Part shown: positions 61,232-64,000 of the stretch, one piece after another
Layout: every line of letters starts with the position of its first letter
Numbering within the stretch: position 1 is the stretch's first letter
The notes under the pieces: model-generated
What the model was told of the DNA's origin: nothing
Seen by the model: only the letters and a program-made list of their open reading frames with translations
The model's database searches: none
DNA from: Bacillota bacterium
Lineage (GTDB): Bacteria > Bacillota > Clostridia > Christensenellales > UMGS416
Assembly (NCBI GenBank): GCA_023421955.1
Contig: JAEZSE010000045.1
Location: forward strand, 8,915-72,914
Length of the DNA: 64,000 nt
Reading direction: 5' to 3'
Program-made: the position numbers and the translations under genes

Positions 61232-61516
61232 TTGGATATCCTATACAGAAATGAACCAATCGGGCAGATAGTGAACACATATCGGGAAGATTATTGGGTT
61301 CATGGCAGCTTCATTCCATATCCGACATATGACAAATATAGAAGCTTTCTTGATGCGCTTGTGTGTGAACAGGGGATGGATGAATCCCAGTTCAGTGTTG
61401 AGCTGTTTGATGAGAATAACTGGTTTGTTCAGAATGCGATGATATTTTTGGGATATGGATGCCTGCCATATACTCGGACGGAGATGTTTCGATACGATAT
61501 CGAGATTAGGAAATAA
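61232..61516 (+). pseudogene. Orphan immunity paralog with C-terminal frameshift
   Basis: Starts at TTG 61232 with GAGGTGACC upstream. The first 70 residues are closely similar to the cassette 2 immunity protein (M-D-I-L-Y-R-N-E-P-I-G; W-V-H-G-S-F; D-E-N-N-W-F-V). After about 61430 the frame departs, but another frame restores I-F-G-I-W-M-P-A-I-Y-S-D-G-D-V-S-I-R-Y-R to a stop just behind. A one-base change thus replaced the last 25 residues. Confidence 0.8.
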
Positions 61517-61582
61517 CGTTGCGCTAATTCTTCTTTCTAGCCCTCCCCCCTACCATTTCCAGCACATCGTGAAACACTAGCA

Positions 61583-61612
61583 TTGACAACCACCCCCGGC
61601 GCTTGTTACCAT
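61583..61612 (+). promoter_or_regulatory. Promoter of the downstream phage-like small genes
   Basis: TTGACA at 61583-61588, 18-base spacer, TACCAT at 61607-61612. Confidence 0.6.
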
Positions 61613-61667
61613 ATGTATGCGGACACGAACAAATGTTCGCTTGCATCAAACAACGGAGGTGGTTTCA

Positions 61668-61982
61668 TTGGCGCAATCGACTGCCGGCTGGTATTCCCAA
61701 CGGCTGGAGGAGGAGCAGGACCAGCTGGATGCCGTCAACGACGCGCTGGACGCGCTGGATGTGGACAAGTTCCAAAACGCTGTCCGCAGGATCAACAACC
61801 GCTCGGTTGCCGAGGTTGCCGAGCGCATCGGCGGCCAGGGCGACGTGGAGGCCGCGCTGGACACGCTGGAGGCGCTGGCCGGTTTTTTGAAGGCCCGCAT
61901 CGAATACCTGCTGCCGTTGGCCCGTGATGAGCAGCGCCGGGAGCTTGCCCAACAGCACCGGGAGTATGCCGCCTCCGTTTGA
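61668..61982 (+). CDS. Small helical phage-like protein, 104 aa
   Basis: Entirely helical and charged (Q-R-L-E-E-E-Q-D-Q-L-D-A-V-N-D-A-L; D-E-Q-R-R-E-L-A-Q-Q-H-R-E-Y), probably a coiled coil. No family recognised. The composition matches the G+C-rich phage-like genes. TTG 61668 is seven bases after GGAGGT. It may be a small terminase-like or scaffold-like partner; this is inferred from composition and size. Confidence 0.6.
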   Translation: MAQSTAGWYSQRLEEEQDQLDAVNDALDALDVDKFQNAVRRINNRSVAEVAERIGGQGDVEAALDTLEALAGFLKARIEYLLPLARDEQRRELAQQHREYAASV

Positions 61983-62054
61983 GCCACACATTGCCACATT
62001 TCGCTCCGGGCCTTGAGCCCAGACGCGCACACGCAAAACCCCTGGAGGAACGCA

Positions 62055-62441
62055 ATGGACGATCAAAACCGCGCGGGTTGGTACGCGCTCTATCTTTCCA
62101 TCACCCAAAACATCACCCCGGCCCGTGCCATCTCGACCATGGAGGGGCGCAGGCGCAGCGGCAGGCCATTGAGCTGGGAGCAGTTTGTGGCCGCCTATCA
62201 CGCCGGCGAGCAGAAGCTCCGGTCGCAGCGCCTCCGCCGCAACCGCAGTGAAAAGGTGCGCGAATACCAACGGGAATACCGGCGCAGCCACCCGCTCACC
62301 AGCGAGCAGCGGGAGCGCCGCCGCCAATACATGAAAGCTTATCGGGACTCAACCCGACCCGGCAGGGCAAGCCGCCCCGGCCAACGCACACCGTTTCCGG
62401 GAGCACCGATTGACCGAACAAACATTCCCGTGATAGAATAG
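62055..62441 (+). CDS. Small basic protein, 128 aa
   Basis: N-terminal half compact (W-Y-A-L-Y-L-S-I-T-Q-N-I; S-W-E-Q-F-V-A-A-Y-H-A-G), C-terminal half very rich in Arg (R-E-Y-Q-R-E-Y-R-R; R-E-R-R-R-Q-Y-M-K-A-Y), suggesting nucleic-acid binding. ATG 62055 has GGAGG six bases upstream. It is in line with the previous gene and probably in the same transcript. It could be a DNA-recognition subunit, but there is no family match I can name. Confidence 0.6.
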   Translation: MDDQNRAGWYALYLSITQNITPARAISTMEGRRRSGRPLSWEQFVAAYHAGEQKLRSQRLRRNRSEKVREYQREYRRSHPLTSEQRERRRQYMKAYRDSTRPGRASRPGQRTPFPGAPIDRTNIPVIE

Positions 62442-62469
62442 CTTGAACCTATCGCAAGGATGGCACGCC

Positions 62470-63660
62470 ATGAAGCTCACTCAACCGCAAGCCCGCCGGC
62501 TTCTTTTAAAGCACCAGCACCTGCTGCCCGCCCGGGCCCATCCGGGCAAGGATGCCGCGCTCGATTACCTGTGGCATGTGCGCTGCATCCAGTTTGACCC
62601 GCTGGATGTGGTGGGCTGCAACCCCCACCTGGTGCTGCAAGCCCGCGTGGCGGGCTACCGGCCCAACATGCTGGATGCGCTGCTTTATCACGACCGGCAG
62701 CTGGTGGATGGCTTTGACAAACAGCTTTCCATCTGGCCTGTGGAGGACTGGCCCTGTTTCGCCCGCGAGCGCAACATCTCTTCCCAGTGGTACGAGATGG
62801 ACAGCCCGCTGCTCCTTGAAACCCAGAGCCATGTGCTGGAGGAAATCGCGCGCCGGGGGCCTTTGAGCTCGGCGGATTTCGAGGTCCGCGGCAAGGTGCG
62901 CTGGCCCTGGGGGCCCACCAACGCCGTGCGGGCCGCGCTGGAAAGCCTCTACTTCCGGGGCGACCTGGCGGTGCACCACAAGGCGGGCACACGCAAGTAT
63001 TACGATCTTGCCGGCCGGCACATTTCCCCGGAAATCCTCGCCGCTGCCGATCCTCACCCGGAGGATTGCGACTACTTTGCCTGGCGGCTGCTGCGCCGCG
63101 CAGGCTCGGTGGGCCTGTTGCGGGGCGGCGTCAGCGATGCACTGCTGGGCATCGGTATGAAGGGGGAGCAGCGGGATCAAGCATTCCAGACGCTGCAGGA
63201 GCAAAAGCTGCTGCTGCCTGTGGAGGTGGAGGGCTTTTCCAGGCCGCTCTATCTGCGCGCGGAAGACGCCCCCGGCCTGGAAGGTCTGGACACAGCCGAC
63301 GAGGCCCCGCCCACGATGGCGTTCCTTGCACCGCTTGATAACCTCATCTGGGACCGGAAGCTCATCGAGGCGCTCTTTGGTTTTGCATACCGTTGGGAGG
63401 TCTATACCCCGGCTGCCCAGCGCAAGTATGGCTGGTATGTGCTGCCTGTGCTCTACGGCGACCGGTTTGTCGCCCGCGTGGAGCCCCGGTTTGACAAAAA
63501 GGAGAAGGTGCTGGAACTTCAGAACTGGTGGTGGGAGCCGGGTGTCAAGCCCGACGCCGCGATGAAAAAGGCATTCCGGGCCTGTGTGAAGGAGTTTATG
63601 AAGTATCTTGGGGCGAAGGAACTGAAGGTTGGGGATGGGTGGCAGGGGCCGAAGCTCTAG
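62470..63660 (+). CDS. Winged-helix DNA-binding protein, YcaQ/AlkX-like
   Basis: 396 residues of the HTH_42 family, to which the crosslink glycosylase YcaQ belongs. Seen: the start L-T-Q-P-Q-A-R-R-L-L-L-K-H-Q near 3-16, V-R-C-I-Q-F-D-P-L-D-V-V near 40-51 and the family motif L-D-N-L-I-W-D-R near 291-298. Members remove bulky or crosslinked bases from DNA. ATG 62470 has AAGGATGG upstream. Host-type gene, not obviously linked to the array. Confidence 0.85.
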   Translation: MKLTQPQARRLLLKHQHLLPARAHPGKDAALDYLWHVRCIQFDPLDVVGCNPHLVLQARVAGYRPNMLDALLYHDRQLVDGFDKQLSIWPVEDWPCFARERNISSQWYEMDSPLLLETQSHVLEEIARRGPLSSADFEVRGKVRWPWGPTNAVRAALESLYFRGDLAVHHKAGTRKYYDLAGRHISPEILAAADPHPEDCDYFAWRLLRRAGSVGLLRGGVSDALLGIGMKGEQRDQAFQTLQEQKLLLPVEVEGFSRPLYLRAEDAPGLEGLDTADEAPPTMAFLAPLDNLIWDRKLIEALFGFAYRWEVYTPAAQRKYGWYVLPVLYGDRFVARVEPRFDKKEKVLELQNWWWEPGVKPDAAMKKAFRACVKEFMKYLGAKELKVGDGWQGPKL

Positions 63661-63721
63661 AGCCGATCAGTTGCCCTTGGATTGTAATAATAAACTATGC
63701 GGCATAAAGGAGATGGATGAC

Positions 63722-64000
63722 ATGAACGGACGGGATGTGAGGGTAGGCGCGTGCATATACGCCGGCGACATGGACACCATGGTTCGATTCTACAGAGACA
63801 CCTTGGGCTTTCAGACCTCATGGGATGGCGGGGATTTCGCGGAGTTTGAGACGGCAAGCGGCGCGCTATCCTTGTTTATGTACAGCAGAAAGGCATTCGC
63901 GCAGGCAATTGGGGAAAGCTATATCCCTCCAAAGGGAATCAATCAGACGTTTGAAATTGCCCTTTGGTTGCCCTGCTTTACCGATGTGGATGAGGAAATG
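63722..64000 (+). CDS. VOC (glyoxalase/bleomycin resistance) family protein, 5' part
   Basis: 93 codons visible; it runs off the window. The opening V-R-V-G-A-C-I-Y-A-G-D-M-D-T-M-V-R-F-Y-R followed by D-T-L-G-F is the first beta-alpha-beta unit of VOC proteins. A later F-E-I-A-L-W-L begins the next. The usual first-strand metal His is a Cys or Ala here, so metal binding is uncertain. ATG 63722 is nine bases after AAAGGAG. Confidence 0.8.
   Translation, partial: MNGRDVRVGACIYAGDMDTMVRFYRDTLGFQTSWDGGDFAEFETASGALSLFMYSRKAFAQAIGESYIPPKGINQTFEIALWLPCFTDVDEEM

Noticed and set aside
11580..62441. Search for phage integrase, attachment sites, repressor or replication genes.
   Set aside because: None recognised on either strand, so no prophage borders are claimed.

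Overview
The window looks like a chromosomal segment of a Gram-positive anaerobe, probably Bacillota/Clostridia. The reasons are strong AGGAGG-type ribosome sites, frequent TTG/GTG starts, a phiLC3-type holin, SUKH/Imm70-type immunity genes and G+C-rich host genes. No rRNA or tRNA gene was seen and the species cannot be named.

Layout. 1-11 kb is ordinary chromosome: the end of a methyltransferase, acetyltransferases, a P-loop protein, an HTH regulator, an S51 peptidase and a CNNM/CBS protein. A complete agmatine-route polyamine set follows (speD, speA, speE, speB); its SpeD appears to be internally deleted. From 11.5 to 40.2 kb a G+C-rich phage-like structural set is scattered among unrelated genes. 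It holds a candidate small terminase, large terminase, portal, scaffold, an N4-gp56-type capsid, connector and tail proteins, fibre proteins, holin and amidase/LysM endolysin. Host-type genes at 17.7-24.4 kb lie between terminase and portal: a double GNAT, an amidohydrolase, a GT-C membrane protein, a collagen-like lipoprotein and a UroD-like protein. No integrase, repressor, replication gene, tail sheath or tape measure was seen, so this looks like a podovirus-like domesticated element rather than a complete prophage.

Three polymorphic-toxin carriers sit inside the phage-like set. One follows the terminase: a zinc metallopeptidase toxin split by a frameshift, with a WG-repeat lipoprotein as candidate immunity. 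One follows the portal: a ParB-like toxin broken by two TAG codons and a frameshift. One follows the endolysin and is intact: a 1,339-residue protein ending in a WHH nuclease, with a SUKH immunity gene.

From 44.8 to 61.5 kb lies an array of about a dozen silent cassettes behind the intact carrier. Most have a pre-toxin linker domain without a proper start, a short G-rich junction tag, an unrelated toxin, an immunity gene with a good ribosome site, and a terminator. Toxins include AHH, WHH and HNH nucleases, PD-(D/E)XK-like nucleases, a TNT-type NADase, an ART-like domain and unassigned domains. Immunity genes include SUKH, Imm70-like, pentapeptide-repeat and ankyrin proteins. Linkers and tags are G+C-rich, while toxin and immunity parts are A+T-rich. 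Several cassettes are chimeric, truncated or mutated, consistent with recombination at the linkers that changes the toxin on the expressed carrier. The proposed undescribed system is a phage-capsid-like particle gene set whose internal or cargo protein is a polymorphic toxin with a silent cassette store. After the array, phage-like small genes resume at 61.7-62.4 kb, followed by a winged-helix YcaQ-type protein and the start of a VOC protein.
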